Source: Chryseobacterium elymi (lineage in GTDB: Bacteria; Bacteroidota; Bacteroidia; Flavobacteriales; Weeksellaceae). Taken from it: DNA of 64,000 nucleotides. The notes below the pieces were generated by a model. It ran no database searches. It worked only from the letters and a program-made list of their open reading frames with translations, and had not been told where the DNA came from. This document shows, piece after piece, positions 16,066-25,653 of this stretch; within the stretch, counting starts at the first letter, position 1; every line of letters starts with the position of its first letter. The stretch is taken from positions 62,001 through 126,000 of the forward strand of contig NZ_QNUH01000011.1 of NCBI RefSeq assembly GCF_003385495.1, written 5' to 3'. The position numbers and the translations under genes were made by a program.

Positions 16066-18897
16066 ATGAGCAAATCAACAGAATATATAGAAGTTTACGG
16101 AGCACGTGAGCACAACCTTAAAAATATTAACGTAAAGATTCCGCGCAACGAGCTGGTAGTAATTACCGGGCTTTCCGGCAGCGGGAAATCTTCTTTGGCT
16201 TTTGATACCATCTTTGCCGAAGGGCAACGTCGTTATATCGAAACATTTTCGGCATATGCACGCCAGTTTTTAGGCGGACTGGAACGCCCGGATGTAGACA
16301 AAATAGAAGGGCTTTCTCCTGTAATTGCCATTGAACAGAAAACAACCAATAAAAATCCTAGATCTACCGTAGGAACTGTTACCGAGCTTTATGATTATCT
16401 GCGTCTGTTATATGCGAGAGTTTCCGATGCATATTCCCTTTCTACAGGGAAGAGGTTGGTAAGCTATACGGAAGACCAGATCCTCGAAACAATCAAGGAA
16501 AATTATAAAGGCGAAAAAATAATGCTTCTTGCGCCTGTAGTACGTTCCAGAAAAGGCCATTACCATGAACTTTTTGTACAGATGGCAAAAAAAGGTTACG
16601 GCCAGGCAAGAATTGACGGCGAGCTGCAGGATATAGAATATGATCTAAAGCTGGATCGGTACAAAACCCACGATATCGACATTGTTATCGACCGATGGAT
16701 CATCGGTGAAAATGCTTCCGAGGCCAGAATGGAAAAATCTCTGCGCACCGCAATGGAAATGGGTGAGGGAATCATTGGGATACAGAAACTGGGAGGTACA
16801 GATATTGAATACTTCTCGAAAAACCTGATGGATGCTGAAACAGGACATTCACTGGCACTTCCGGAACCCAATACATTCTCTTTCAATTCTCCGAAAGGAA
16901 GCTGCCCTGAATGTAAGGGCTTGGGAACCATCAAAAAGATCAATACAGATTATTTTATTGAAAACCCTAAACTGTCTATCAATCAGGGTGGACTATTGCC
17001 GCTGGAAGACATTAAATCCAACAAATGGATCCTTTCGCAAATCAAAAATATCCTTGAGATCTTCGGATTGGGAATGGCAACACCTATGAAGGATATCCCG
17101 GAAGAGGCTTTAGATTACATTTACAACGGATGTCATAAAGAATTTAATAAAGACCTGAAATATGCAGGAATTACCAAAAAGATAAAAATAAGCTTCGATG
17201 GGCTGATCACTTTTATGGAAGAGATCATTGAAGAAAGAGAATCTTACGAGGCAGTATTGCTGGAAAGGCATTTTACCACTGAAGAAACCTGCCCGGAATG
17301 TGGCGGAACCCGTCTTCAGCCTGCAAGTTTAAGCTTTAAAATTGACGGAAAAAATATTGCTGAGGTAAATGCCTTAAGCTTATCCGATTTAAAAGAATGG
17401 TTATCCGACATTAAAGATAAATTCTCAGAAAAACATAAAATCATTGCCTATGAAATTTTAAAAGAAATTGAAACAAGACTTCAGTTCCTTCTCGATGTAG
17501 GTTTAGATTATCTTAGCTTAAGCCGAAGTTCTAAAACCCTTTCGGGCGGAGAATCTCAGAGGATACGTCTGGCCACGCAGATCGGGTCACAGCTTGTGAA
17601 CGTTCTGTATATTCTGGATGAACCAAGCATCGGGCTTCATCAGAGAGATAATGAAAGACTGATCAATTCATTGAAGAACCTCAGAGATATCGGTAACTCT
17701 GTCATTGTTGTAGAACATGATAAAGATATGATTCTGGAAGCTGATGAGGTATTGGATATTGGCCCGAGAGCCGGAAAGTTCGGAGGAGAAATACTGTGGC
17801 AGGGAAAACCGGAAGACCTGCTGAAAGCAGATACCATTACGGCAGACTATATTAATGGAAAAAGAAAGATCGAAGTTCCGGCAGAAAGAAGAGCCGGAAA
17901 TGGTAAAAATATCTTGTTAAAAGGAGCTACAGGAAATAACCTTAAGAATGTTACCCTTGATATTCCATTAGGAAAATTGGTTGTGGTAACCGGAATTTCA
18001 GGTAGCGGAAAATCTTCTTTGATCAATGGGACCCTATATCCGATCCTGAATAAACATTTTTACAGAGCCGTTCAGGAGCCTCTTCCGTACAAAAAGATTG
18101 AAGGTCTTGATCATATTGATAAAATTGTAGACGTAGATCAGACACCAATCGGAAGAACGCCGCGGTCAAATCCTGCAACCTATACTGGAATGTTTACAGA
18201 CATCAGAAACCTTTTTGCTGAACTTCCGGAGAGTAAGATTCGTGGTTATAAGCCGGGAAGATTCTCATTCAATGTAAAAGGCGGAAGATGTGAAACCTGT
18301 CAGGGTGGAGGACTGAAAGTTATTGAAATGAATTTTCTTCCTGATGTATATGTTCATTGTGAAACCTGTAATGGAAAACGTTTCAACAGAGAAACCCTGG
18401 AAGTACGTTACAAAGGAAAATCTATTTCCGATGTTTTAGATATGACGATTGGTGAAGCTGTAGATTTTTTCCAGCCGATTCCTAAGATTTTTGCCAAGGT
18501 AAAAACGCTTCAGGATGTAGGATTAGGGTATATCACGCTTGGACAGCAGTCTACAACACTATCAGGAGGAGAGGCACAGCGAATCAAGCTGGCTACAGAA
18601 CTTTCGAAAAGGCAGACCGGAAATACACTGTATATCTTAGATGAACCGACAACCGGACTTCATTTTGAAGATGTGAAGATCCTGATGGAAGCAATCAATC
18701 AGCTGGTAGAGCTAGGAAACTCATTCATCATCATTGAACATAATATGGATGTGATCAAATTGGCAGATCATATTATCGATGTAGGACCGGAAGGTGGAAA
18801 ACACGGTGGCCAGATCGTAGCTCAGGGAACTCCTGAAGAGATTGTGAAGTCTAAGAAGAGTTTGACTGGTAAGTTTCTGAAGAGAGAATTGGAATAA
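16066..18897 (+). CDS. uvrA: UvrABC excinuclease subunit A
   Basis: A 943-residue DNA-damage recognition ATPase of nucleotide excision repair. Two ABC ATPase modules are visible: Walker [10 protein letters not shown] at residues 35-43 and GISGSGKSS near 645; signature motifs [12 protein letters not shown] and [12 protein letters not shown]; Walker [12 protein letters not shown] and [11 protein letters not shown]. Zinc-binding CxxC pairs occur as CPECKGLG (about 280), CPECGGTR and CETCQGGG...CETCNGKR (about 743-775). Length is standard for UvrA1. It loads UvrB on lesions. The next gene starts eight bases downstream, so they may share a transcript. Confidence 0.98.
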   Translation: MSKSTEYIEVYGAREHNLKNINVKIPRNELVVITGLSGSGKSSLAFDTIFAEGQRRYIETFSAYARQFLGGLERPDVDKIEGLSPVIAIEQKTTNKNPRSTVGTVTELYDYLRLLYARVSDAYSLSTGKRLVSYTEDQILETIKENYKGEKIMLLAPVVRSRKGHYHELFVQMAKKGYGQARIDGELQDIEYDLKLDRYKTHDIDIVIDRWIIGENASEARMEKSLRTAMEMGEGIIGIQKLGGTDIEYFSKNLMDAETGHSLALPEPNTFSFNSPKGSCPECKGLGTIKKINTDYFIENPKLSINQGGLLPLEDIKSNKWILSQIKNILEIFGLGMATPMKDIPEEALDYIYNGCHKEFNKDLKYAGITKKIKISFDGLITFMEEIIEERESYEAVLLERHFTTEETCPECGGTRLQPASLSFKIDGKNIAEVNALSLSDLKEWLSDIKDKFSEKHKIIAYEILKEIETRLQFLLDVGLDYLSLSRSSKTLSGGESQRIRLATQIGSQLVNVLYILDEPSIGLHQRDNERLINSLKNLRDIGNSVIVVEHDKDMILEADEVLDIGPRAGKFGGEILWQGKPEDLLKADTITADYINGKRKIEVPAERRAGNGKNILLKGATGNNLKNVTLDIPLGKLVVVTGISGSGKSSLINGTLYPILNKHFYRAVQEPLPYKKIEGLDHIDKIVDVDQTPIGRTPRSNPATYTGMFTDIRNLFAELPESKIRGYKPGRFSFNVKGGRCETCQGGGLKVIEMNFLPDVYVHCETCNGKRFNRETLEVRYKGKSISDVLDMTIGEAVDFFQPIPKIFAKVKTLQDVGLGYITLGQQSTTLSGGEAQRIKLATELSKRQTGNTLYILDEPTTGLHFEDVKILMEAINQLVELGNSFIIIEHNMDVIKLADHIIDVGPEGGKHGGQIVAQGTPEEIVKSKKSLTGKFLKRELE

Positions 18898-18905
18898 AAA
18901 TTCAT

Positions 18906-19505
18906 ATGAACAGCTTAGCACAAAAAGATGGAAGAAATACGAGGTATTTTGAAATCCAGGAAGATGGGGTTTTTGTAAGAACTAAATTTGCAAAAGAATT
19001 GAACGAGTATAAGGTTCATTTTACAGACATTCATGATGATGAAAGTGTCTTTAGAAAATCAAAAGATCTTGTACTTGTAGCCATAGCTATATCTGTTGTG
19101 TTCAATTCAATCATGTTGACTATCATTATCAATGAAAATTATCAACTTTCCGTATCTTCGGGAATGATTGTTTTTGGTATTGCAATGATTCCTTCTTTGA
19201 TTGTGACTACTTGGTGTAACAATGAGTTTAAAGCTGAAAGTTCTAAAAATATTGCTGCTGCAAAACCGCTTATTTTCTCATACGCAAAAAAAGAAATGGA
19301 AGAGGTTGATGCATTTATTGCTGAGATTAAAAAAAGTAAAAAAGAATATTACCTGAGAGAATATTATAAAGTAGATAATCTGATTCCTACCCATACTCAA
19401 ATAGCAAGAATTCACTGGCTTTATGAAAATAAATATATTACAGAAAGTGACGCACAGTTTATCATTGACGAACTTGAAACTAAAAGAATAATTAATGGAT
19501 TGTAA
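18906..19505 (+). CDS. Membrane protein of unknown function downstream of uvrA
   Basis: A 199-residue protein with a polar N-terminus (1-58), two adjacent hydrophobic segments (about 59-80 and 86-104), and a soluble, charged C-terminal part (105-199). The C-terminal stretch THTQIARIHWLYENKYITESDAQFIIDELETK looks like a short-SHOCT-type module (a helical pair common at protein ends). Starting eight bases after uvrA it is probably co-transcribed, but nothing links it to DNA repair. Unassigned family. Confidence 0.7.
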   Translation: MNSLAQKDGRNTRYFEIQEDGVFVRTKFAKELNEYKVHFTDIHDDESVFRKSKDLVLVAIAISVVFNSIMLTIIINENYQLSVSSGMIVFGIAMIPSLIVTTWCNNEFKAESSKNIAAAKPLIFSYAKKEMEEVDAFIAEIKKSKKEYYLREYYKVDNLIPTHTQIARIHWLYENKYITESDAQFIIDELETKRIINGL

Positions 19506-19530
19506 TATCGGGAATATAATAAAAACATAA

Positions 19531-19560
19531 AAAAGAATCTGCTTTCACAGATTCTTTTTT
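19531..19560 (+). terminator. Terminator after the uvrA operon
   Basis: Perfect 11-bp stem AAAAGAATCTG/CAGATTCTTTT (19531-19541, 19548-19558) with T-run. Confidence 0.9.
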
Positions 19561-19562
19561 AT

Positions 19563-19690
19563 TTATTCGGCATTTCATTAGAGATAATTTCCAGCTGCAG
19601 CCAGTAATCTTCCTACATCCATTCATTTTTTTTATAATTGATAATGGTAATTACGTTATCAGAAGTAGATGAATTGATAAACCAATTATA
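19563..19690 (-). pseudogene. Possible gene remnant with one in-frame stop
   Basis: On the minus strand, read from about 19690 down to a TAA near 19563, one frame gives NWFINSSTSDNVITIINY then KKNEWM, a TAG, then EDYWLQLEIISNEMPNK. Apart from the TAG this is continuous and has a protein-like composition. It starts in a different frame right at the stop codon of the neighbouring 159-residue gene. It may be the decayed tail of a partner gene; the stretch is too short to identify and could be chance. Confidence 0.25.
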
Positions 19691-20165
19691 GAGGAGATAT
19701 ATACACTTCTATTTTTGTCCCGTCATAGTTAAAGGTTCCGTCTTCATTCTTTTTACCCAGAACCCATTTCATGTCTACAGGAACAGACCATGCTGTACCC
19801 AGTGAAAATCCGTTCACAGATCTGATCTCCGCACCGTTTCCGGTAGTGACGGCCGAATGGAACCACGTTTTATCTCTTAGCCTGTAAAAACCGATGGCTT
19901 TTCCTTTGGGAATTATAGCATAACCATCCCACTTATCGCCTCCGGCATAGTTGAATTTATTGAGCCATCCCTGTGCACGGAATCGTACAAGTTCATCCGG
20001 TGATATAGCTGCACCTCTCATATACAGGGCATAAGCTACCACATCGTGGCATACACCCTTATTGTAATTGGCCATCTCGTCCTGTCCGGAAAGAAGGCCA
20101 TTGGATATCAGTGACTTTTTTGCTGGTTCGAATTGCCCGACCTGGGCTCCTTTTGGTGTGATCAT
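19686..20165 (-). CDS. Cys/His protein of unknown function, possibly papain-like
   Basis: A 159-residue protein without signal peptide or membrane segment. The stretch YNKGVCHDVVAYALYMRG (about 34-51) places a single cysteine at the start of a hydrophobic helix, and WFHSAVTTGNGAEIRS (about 104-119) provides a histidine at the start of a strand; this Cys-helix/His-strand order is that of NlpC/P60- or papain-fold enzymes. That reading is inference from pattern only. The AT-rich flanks, a bacteriocin-like peptide gene and a possible gene remnant next to it suggest an accessory patch. It could be a small amidase, toxin or effector. Confidence 0.5.
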   Translation of the reverse strand: MITPKGAQVGQFEPAKKSLISNGLLSGQDEMANYNKGVCHDVVAYALYMRGAAISPDELVRFRAQGWLNKFNYAGGDKWDGYAIIPKGKAIGFYRLRDKTWFHSAVTTGNGAEIRSVNGFSLGTAWSVPVDMKWVLGKKNEDGTFNYDGTKIEVYISPL

Positions 20166-20341
20166 TTCAATATTTTTAGTGATTAAGTGTGATGTTTTGG
20201 TATTTAAAGATATAAAATAAATTTTAAACCATATTTTAATCTTATTGTATGGCTGTTGAAAAGCTTAAATTTTCTCAGGTGACCTATTAATAATGAAAAT
20301 TTTAAACATTAAGCTGTAATAAACGTTTGAAAATTTCGTTA

Positions 20342-20349
20342 TAAATTTG
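20342..20349 (+). promoter_or_regulatory. -7 element of the bacteriocin-like peptide gene
   Basis: TAAATTTG matches TAnnTTTG 22 bases ahead of the ATG at 20372. No -33 at the usual spacing. Confidence 0.5.
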
Positions 20350-20371
20350 TCAAACATAAAATTAAAACAAT

Positions 20372-20506
20372 ATGAAAAACCTAAAAAAACTTACAAAAAC
20401 TGATTTAAAATCTGTTTATGGTGGTGAGCCAAAGAAATACTGTGTATACTGTGAATGGATGAATAAAGTAGTATGCAGTGAAATTCCAATCTCTCAATGC
20501 CCTTAA
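20372..20506 (+). CDS. Bacteriocin-like peptide with double-glycine leader
   Basis: A 44-residue ORF. The leader MKNLKKLTKTDLKSVYGG ends in Gly17-Gly18 and follows the flavobacterial pattern (MKNLKKLxRxxLKxxxGG) of ComC/bacteriocin-like precursors cleaved by peptidase-containing ABC exporters. The 26-residue core EPKKYCVYCEWMNKVVC followed by SEIPISQCP has four cysteines (24, 27, 35, 43), as expected for disulfide-bonded or modified peptides. A promoter element lies upstream and the stop codon is embedded in a perfect 20-bp terminator hairpin. No exporter, immunity gene or modifying enzyme was recognised in the window, so export must depend on a distant PCAT-type transporter. Function (bacteriocin, signal) unknown. 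Confidence 0.75.
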   Translation: MKNLKKLTKTDLKSVYGGEPKKYCVYCEWMNKVVCSEIPISQCP

Positions 20507-20546
20507 AAATAAAAGCTGCCTTCAGAGCAGCTTTTATTTTTAAGGG
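20500..20546. terminator. Perfect 20-bp bidirectional terminator
   Basis: Bases 20500-20519 are exactly complementary to 20527-20546 with a 7-base loop. The left arm covers the last codon and stop of the peptide gene, and A/T-rich arm bases serve both the peptide gene (+) and the lipoprotein gene (-) whose stop is at 20552. Confidence 0.92.
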
Positions 20547-20551
20547 AATGT

Positions 20552-21106
20552 TTAATGACTATTTTGTGTTCGAGTAAAATCCTTCAGGCTTGCTTTCAGG
20601 TCCTTCGAATTTCCAATACTGTCAAAACTGATGTTATCAATCTTCCATTCCAGGCCGGACTTTATCAAATGCACTTTGTCGGTCCATATAACTTTAGGCT
20701 GAGACATCGTGTATTCAAAAGTAACCTCCGCATCCGCTGAGGTACCCGAAGGGTTGATAACAACGGATTTTATTTTATAACTGTCATATCCTTCATACAA
20801 GCTTGAAAAAACAGCTCCTTCAAACAATAATGGTTTTTCATCCGGATGATCGCTGTGTTTTACTTTTTCAATATCAGCTTTGGAGGTATTCACAGCTTCT
20901 TCAAGTATTCTTTTCAGTTCCGGCGAAAAAAGACTTTCGGAAAACGGTTTATTATAAAGAGCATCATTTGAGCTTCCATATAAACTGTAAAGCTCGTTGA
21001 TCCTTTGAATGACACAGGTCTTTACGGGTGAATTTTTATTTGATCCATTATTTTTGCACGCTGCCAAAAAAAGAAAAATGCCTAGGCATAAAAAGATTTT
21101 TTTCAT
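20552..21106 (-). CDS. Lipoprotein, possibly DUF3828-like
   Basis: A 184-residue predicted lipoprotein: MKKIFLCLGIFLFLAAC is a signal peptide with lipobox LAAC and Cys17 as lipidation site. The start at 21106 is preferred over an upstream in-frame ATG because it directly begins the signal peptide. The mature part (SVVINPSGTSADAEVTF, VIWTDKVHLIKSGLEWKIDNI, ending KDLKASLKDF) has the alternating pattern of NTF2-like DUF3828/YbjP proteins. Function unknown; convergent with the bacteriocin-like peptide gene. Confidence 0.6.
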   Translation of the reverse strand: MKKIFLCLGIFLFLAACKNNGSNKNSPVKTCVIQRINELYSLYGSSNDALYNKPFSESLFSPELKRILEEAVNTSKADIEKVKHSDHPDEKPLLFEGAVFSSLYEGYDSYKIKSVVINPSGTSADAEVTFEYTMSQPKVIWTDKVHLIKSGLEWKIDNISFDSIGNSKDLKASLKDFTRTQNSH

Positions 21107-21244
21107 CAATAAAATGTGTTTATTCTTTAAACTCAATGGTCAAATCATGTGCCAGGTTTTGATCTGTCATATTGTTTCTTAAGCTTAAAATAATTTGAAC
21201 AGCCAATTATAAAATTTAATACATTTGATTATTAAATATGATTT

Positions 21245-21629
21245 GTGAATCCTATTCTTGATGTCATAGTACACTCCCTTTGCGTTTACCTTTTTATGGT
21301 GATCACCATCCGCTTCTTTGGTAAAAGCCAGCTTCCCCAGCTCAATGCAGGGGGGGTAGTTCTGCTTCTCCTTATTTCCAATACCGTTCAGAGTGAGGTG
21401 CTAGGTCCGGATACCTCTCTTCATGGAGGTCTCGTTGCAGTGTTTGTTCTGTTTGTGGCCAACTTTATTTTAAAAAGACTTATGTTCTCTAACCATAAAT
21501 TCGAAACATGTATGGAATAAGATCCTGAAATTCTGATCAGGGATGGAGTAATTTTAGAAAATGAAGAAGGGAAACAAACGCACTATTCAAGAATCATAAG
21601 AAAGAATAAAGAAAATACCATTAAATACA
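21245..21629 (+). pseudogene. Broken DUF421 (YetF-like) membrane protein gene
   Basis: From a GTG at 21245 the frame encodes the membrane half of a DUF421/YetF protein: VYLFMVITIRFFGKSQLPQLN, VVLLLLISNTVQSEVLGPDTSLHGG. It meets TAA at 21518-21520, yet the same frame continues with DPEILIRDGVILENEEG, which is the start of the cytoplasmic YetF domain. After about 20 more residues the similarity fades, and the rest of the domain is missing; the next gene starts at 21630. So the gene has both an in-frame stop and a lost C-terminus. YetF proteins usually have about 150-230 residues. The reading of homology is from recalled family features. Confidence 0.75.
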
Positions 21630-22124
21630 ATGAATTACGAATTGAGAGAAATGCTTCCCGGTGATGAAAAAAGAGTGCTGGAAATATATAAACAGGGATT
21701 AGACGGAGGTGTATCCACTTTTGAAACAGAAGTTCCTACTGCCGAAGCCTGGAATATGGAATATTACAACGACTGCCGCTGGGTACTGGAAAATGAAAAC
21801 AGTGAAGTAATAGGATGGTGTGCTCTGAAGCCTGTAAGCAAAAGAGAATGTTATAAAGGTGTTGCCGAAGTAAGTATTTATTTTGACAATATCTATCAGG
21901 GGAAGGGTTTAGGGTCGGTACTGCTGAAAAAGATGATTCTTGACAGCGAAAGCCATGGTTTCTGGACGCTTCAGGCCAGCATTTTTTCCGAGAACGAAGC
22001 TTCCATAAGATTTCACCAGAAAAACGGATTCAGAACAGTTGGTGTCAGAAAAAAGATCGGGAAACTTAATGAGCAGTGGAAAGATGTTGTACTGTTCGAA
22101 AAGCGAAGTGATACTATAGAATAA
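21630..22124 (+). CDS. GNAT N-acetyltransferase, phosphinothricin-acetyltransferase-like
   Basis: A 164-residue GNAT-fold enzyme. The acetyl-CoA pyrophosphate loop is YQGKGLGSVLLKKMI (about 90-104; Q/RxxGxG/A). VSTFETEVP, GWCALKPVSKRECYKGVAEVSIYF, ESHGFWTLQASIFSENEASIRFHQKNGF and KIGKLNEQWKDVVLFEKRS are the markers of the phosphinothricin/methionine-sulfone acetyltransferase branch (Pat/YncA). It transfers acetyl to an amino group of a small amino-acid-like compound, often a detoxification role. It begins inside the frame of the decayed DUF421 gene. Confidence 0.88.
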   Translation: MNYELREMLPGDEKRVLEIYKQGLDGGVSTFETEVPTAEAWNMEYYNDCRWVLENENSEVIGWCALKPVSKRECYKGVAEVSIYFDNIYQGKGLGSVLLKKMILDSESHGFWTLQASIFSENEASIRFHQKNGFRTVGVRKKIGKLNEQWKDVVLFEKRSDTIE

Positions 22125-22296
22125 ATATATAGAACGCTGGACAATTTTTTAAATCTTTCAGTTGTAATGAAATAAATCACTTTTGCTCAAAAAAATATTG
22201 ATTCTCAAATCCCCGGCCTCCAACTCAAAAAACGCTCCGGTGTACTTTGGCACTAACCTTGTTATCTCCCTGTTGAAATTTGAAAAAGTGGAAAAT

Positions 22297-22530
22297 ATGA
22301 AAGGTTTAATGAAAATTGTAGGAGTATTAACTGTTATGTTTATGATGACATCATGTGTGGTGCATGATCATCATGTTAGGAGACTCCCGCCTGGACAGGC
22401 TAAAAAAGTGTATGGAGGAAGTGCACGATACTATGCTCCGGGACAGGTGAAAAAACGAGTGTATTATTATGATTATGACAAGAAAGGTCATCATCATAAA
22501 AACAAAGGACACAAACGACACAGAGATTAA
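22297..22530 (+). CDS. Small His/Lys-rich lipoprotein
   Basis: A 77-residue predicted lipoprotein: signal MKGLMKIVGVLTVMFMMTSC with lipobox MTSC. The mature part has the repeat-like LPPGQAKKVYGG and YYAPGQVKKRVYY, then a basic His-rich tail (KKGHHHKNKGHKRHRD). Short Bacteroidota proteins with the same PPGQAKKxxG/APGQxKK pattern are often labelled quinol oxidase subunit 4, which I consider a propagated misnomer: there are no quinol-oxidase features here. The histidines may bind metal. The ATG at 22297 gives a proper signal peptide. Confidence 0.7.
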   Translation: MKGLMKIVGVLTVMFMMTSCVVHDHHVRRLPPGQAKKVYGGSARYYAPGQVKKRVYYYDYDKKGHHHKNKGHKRHRD

Positions 22531-22540
22531 CAAAATAAAA

Positions 22541-22566
22541 AAAGCCCTGATTTTTCAGGGCTTTTG
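22541..22566. terminator. Terminator between convergent genes
   Basis: Perfect stem AAAGCCCTGA/TCAGGGCTTT (22541-22550, 22555-22564) with TTTT loop; A-run and T-run on the two sides allow use in both directions. Confidence 0.88.
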
Positions 22567-22574
22567 ATTTGTAT

Positions 22575-22889
22575 TTAAAATCTTGATTTTTTAGGATTCA
22601 GGAATGTATTGAAGATCATTACTTCCGTTCCGAATTTTTTCTCAATTCTTTCCGAAATGTTCAGCATTTCACTTTTGATAAAATCCTCTCTGAGATCATC
22701 ATTATCAAACATCAGAAGCAGATTATAATTCTTACCTTCCTCAATATAATCGCTGTGTACTTCAGAAAGAATATATTTATTGACATCCATAAGGTTTTCC
22801 GCCATCAGCACCAGTGTTTCATCAATATAATTTTCCCATTCTTCGATATTGTTTTTCGTACAGTGGAAAGTTATACTCAATAAGCTCAT
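22575..22889 (-). CDS. DUF4286 family protein
   Basis: A 104-residue cytosolic protein with the ferredoxin-like pattern of DUF4286: SLLSITFHCTKNNIEEWENYIDETLVLMAENLMDVNKYILSEV-type beta-alpha-beta, and NYNLLLMFDNDDLREDFIKSEMLNI before the final FGTEVMIFNTFLNP strand. The family is frequent in Bacteroidota and has no known activity. It is divergent from gyrA. Confidence 0.8.
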   Translation of the reverse strand: MSLLSITFHCTKNNIEEWENYIDETLVLMAENLMDVNKYILSEVHSDYIEEGKNYNLLLMFDNDDLREDFIKSEMLNISERIEKKFGTEVMIFNTFLNPKKSRF

Positions 22890-23036
22890 ATTTTATGAAT
22901 TTTTAAGATTTTGTGGATAAATTCTAGTGCAAAAATCGGTAAAAATTTCGTAAATTAGCCCGTTAATAAAAATTGGAAATAAATAATTTTCAGACGCACA
23001 GCTAAAGGTCTGACTGTCATTATAATAAATTTGTTT

Positions 23037-25625
23037 ATGCAAAAAGAAGGAGAAAGACTGATTCCTATCAACATTGTTGATGAAATGAAATCGTCTTATA
23101 TCGATTATTCGATGTCGGTTATCGTTTCAAGAGCGTTGCCGGACGTAAGAGACGGCCTGAAACCCGTTCATAGAAGAGTACTTTACGGTATGTATGGATT
23201 AGGGGTTTTTTCTAATAGAAAATATTTAAAATCTGCAAGAATCGTTGGGGATGTTTTGGGTAAATATCACCCGCACGGAGACTCCTCAGTATATGATGCA
23301 ATGGTGAGAATGGCTCAGGAATGGAGCTTGCGCTATCCCCAGGTTGATGGGCAGGGTAACTTCGGTTCAATGGATGGAGACCCGCCTGCAGCAATGCGTT
23401 ATACCGAAGCTAGACTGAAAAAGATCTCTGATGAGGTTCTTTCAGACTTGGACAAAGAAACTGTTGATTTTCAGAATAACTTTGACGACAGTATGCAGGA
23501 GCCTACGGTGCTGCCTACAAAAGTTCCTAACCTTTTAGTTAATGGTACTTCCGGGATTGCAGTAGGTATGGCAACCAATATGGCGCCGCATAACCTTTCA
23601 GAATCCATTGATGCAATCTGTGCTTATATCGATAACAGGGAAATCACAATCGATGAATTAATGCAGCACATCACTGCACCGGATTTCCCTACAGGAGGTA
23701 TTATATATGGTTACGATGGAGTAAGGGATGCTTTCCATACAGGAAGAGGAAGAGTAGTGCTGAGAGCAAAAGTAAATTTCGAAGAGATCGGAAACAGAAA
23801 TGCTATTATCGTTACCGAAGTTCCTTACCAGGTGAACAAGGCTGATATGATCGCAAGAACAGCTGAACTTGTAAAAGATGATAAAATTGTAGGGATTCAT
23901 GAGATCAGAGACGAATCAGACAGAAACGGTCTGCGTGTCGTTTATGAACTGAAAAATGATGCTATCCCTAATGTTGTCTTAAACTTACTATATAAATATA
24001 CAGCACTTCAGACTTCTTTCAGTGTTAACAATATTGCATTGGTTAAAGGAAGACCGGAACAGCTGAATTTAAAGGATATCATCCACCATTTCGTAGAGCA
24101 CAGACACGAAGTGATTGTGAGAAGAACTCAATATGAGCTTAAAAAAGCTAAAGAAAGAGCTCACATCCTGGAAGGATTCATGAAAGTAATTGGTTCTCAG
24201 GATTCCTTAGACAGAGCCATTTCTATTATCCGTCACAGTGCTAACCCTCAGGCTGCAAAAGAAGGCTTGATCGAAGCATTTGAACTTTCTGATATTCAGG
24301 CTCAGGCTATTCTTGATCTTAGACTGGCACGTCTTACAGGAATGGAACTTGACAAGATCCGTGACGAATATGAAGCGATCATGAAAGAGATCATGAACTT
24401 GGAAGATATCTTGGCAAATGAGCCTAGAAGATTTGAGATCATCAAAGAAGAATTACTTGAGATCAAAGAAAAATACGGGGACGAAAGAAGAACTGCAATC
24501 GACTATTCAGGAGGAGAAATGTCTATCGAAGATATTATCCCGAACGAAGCGGTAGTTCTTACCATTTCACACGCAGGATATGTTAAGAGAACCTCACTTT
24601 CCGAATACAAAATTCAGAGCAGAGGTGGTGTAGGCAACAGGGCAGCCACTACAAGGGATGAAGATTTCCTTGAATATATTGTTTCTGCGACCAATCACCA
24701 GTATATGCTGTTCTTCACAGAAAAAGGAAGATGTTACTGGCTAAGAGTATTTGAAATTCCTGAAGGTTCAAAAACATCCAAAGGAAGAGCGGTACAAAAC
24801 CTGATCAACATTGAGCAGGACGATAAGATCAAAGCATATATCAGAACCAATAACCTGAAAGACGCTGAATATGTAAACCAGATGAGCGTAGTGATGGTGA
24901 CCAAGAATGGAACCATTAAGAAAACATCCCTTGAAGCATACTCAAGACCTAGAGTTAACGGGGTTAATGCCATCGAAATCAGAGATAATGACCAGTTATT
25001 GGGTGCATACCTGACCAACGGAAACTCTCAGATCATGATTGCGACCAAAAATGGTAAATGTATCCGTTTCCCTGAAGAAAAAGTAAGAGAAGTAGGTAGA
25101 GGATCCATCGGAGTACGCGGTATCACTATGGATAATGATGATGAGGCAATTGGTATGATTGTTGTGAATGATGTGGAAAAAGAAACAGTTCTTGTAGTTT
25201 CCGAAAAAGGATATGGTAAAAGAACTGCTGTAGAAGACTACAGAATCACAAATAGAGGAGGAAAAGGAGTTATTACCCTGAACATTACTGAAAAGACAGG
25301 AAATCTGATTGCTATTCAGAATGTGACAGACGAAGACGGATTGATGATCATCAATAAGTCCGGTGTTGCCATCAGAATGAATATGGATGAAATGAGAGTA
25401 ATGGGAAGAAATACCCAGGGAGTAAAAATGATCAACCTTAAGAAAAATGACGAAATTGCAGCTATTGCAAAAGTAGAAATGGATAAAGAGGTAGCAGAAG
25501 AAGACTCCGAAGAAAATGAAGAAGGAACAGGAATTGTAGCCGATAACCAGGAAAACAATACAGAACCACAGGCTGAAAAAGAAAACCCGGCCGGAGAAAA
25601 TGAGAATTCTGATTCTGAAGAATAA
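23037..25625 (+). CDS. gyrA: DNA gyrase subunit A
   Basis: An 862-residue type IIA topoisomerase subunit. The catalytic tyrosine is Tyr122 in [14 protein letters not shown], the same number as in E. coli. The quinolone-resistance region [14 protein letters not shown] keeps Ser83 and Asp87, so the common resistance substitutions are absent. The C-terminal beta-pinwheel follows from about residue 500; QSRGGVG near 525 is the gyrase-specific GyrA-box, supporting gyrase rather than topo IV. The last ~45 residues form an acidic Glu/Asn-rich tail. The ATG at 23037 is preferred to a TTG two codons upstream. The TPR gene follows 28 bases later. Confidence 0.97.
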   Translation: MQKEGERLIPINIVDEMKSSYIDYSMSVIVSRALPDVRDGLKPVHRRVLYGMYGLGVFSNRKYLKSARIVGDVLGKYHPHGDSSVYDAMVRMAQEWSLRYPQVDGQGNFGSMDGDPPAAMRYTEARLKKISDEVLSDLDKETVDFQNNFDDSMQEPTVLPTKVPNLLVNGTSGIAVGMATNMAPHNLSESIDAICAYIDNREITIDELMQHITAPDFPTGGIIYGYDGVRDAFHTGRGRVVLRAKVNFEEIGNRNAIIVTEVPYQVNKADMIARTAELVKDDKIVGIHEIRDESDRNGLRVVYELKNDAIPNVVLNLLYKYTALQTSFSVNNIALVKGRPEQLNLKDIIHHFVEHRHEVIVRRTQYELKKAKERAHILEGFMKVIGSQDSLDRAISIIRHSANPQAAKEGLIEAFELSDIQAQAILDLRLARLTGMELDKIRDEYEAIMKEIMNLEDILANEPRRFEIIKEELLEIKEKYGDERRTAIDYSGGEMSIEDIIPNEAVVLTISHAGYVKRTSLSEYKIQSRGGVGNRAATTRDEDFLEYIVSATNHQYMLFFTEKGRCYWLRVFEIPEGSKTSKGRAVQNLINIEQDDKIKAYIRTNNLKDAEYVNQMSVVMVTKNGTIKKTSLEAYSRPRVNGVNAIEIRDNDQLLGAYLTNGNSQIMIATKNGKCIRFPEEKVREVGRGSIGVRGITMDNDDEAIGMIVVNDVEKETVLVVSEKGYGKRTAVEDYRITNRGGKGVITLNITEKTGNLIAIQNVTDEDGLMIINKSGVAIRMNMDEMRVMGRNTQGVKMINLKKNDEIAAIAKVEMDKEVAEEDSEENEEGTGIVADNQENNTEPQAEKENPAGENENSDSEE

Positions 25626-25653
25626 AACGTACAATTAATATAATATAGTTATT

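Noticed and set aside
22297..22530. Annotation as quinol oxidase subunit 4
   Set aside because: The 77-residue His/Lys-rich lipoprotein has one signal peptide and no oxidase features; the name appears to be a propagated label.
24996..25634. Long minus-strand open frame opposite gyrA
   Set aside because: It is the antisense shadow of the gyrA C-terminal region with unnatural Ser/Phe/Ile-rich composition.
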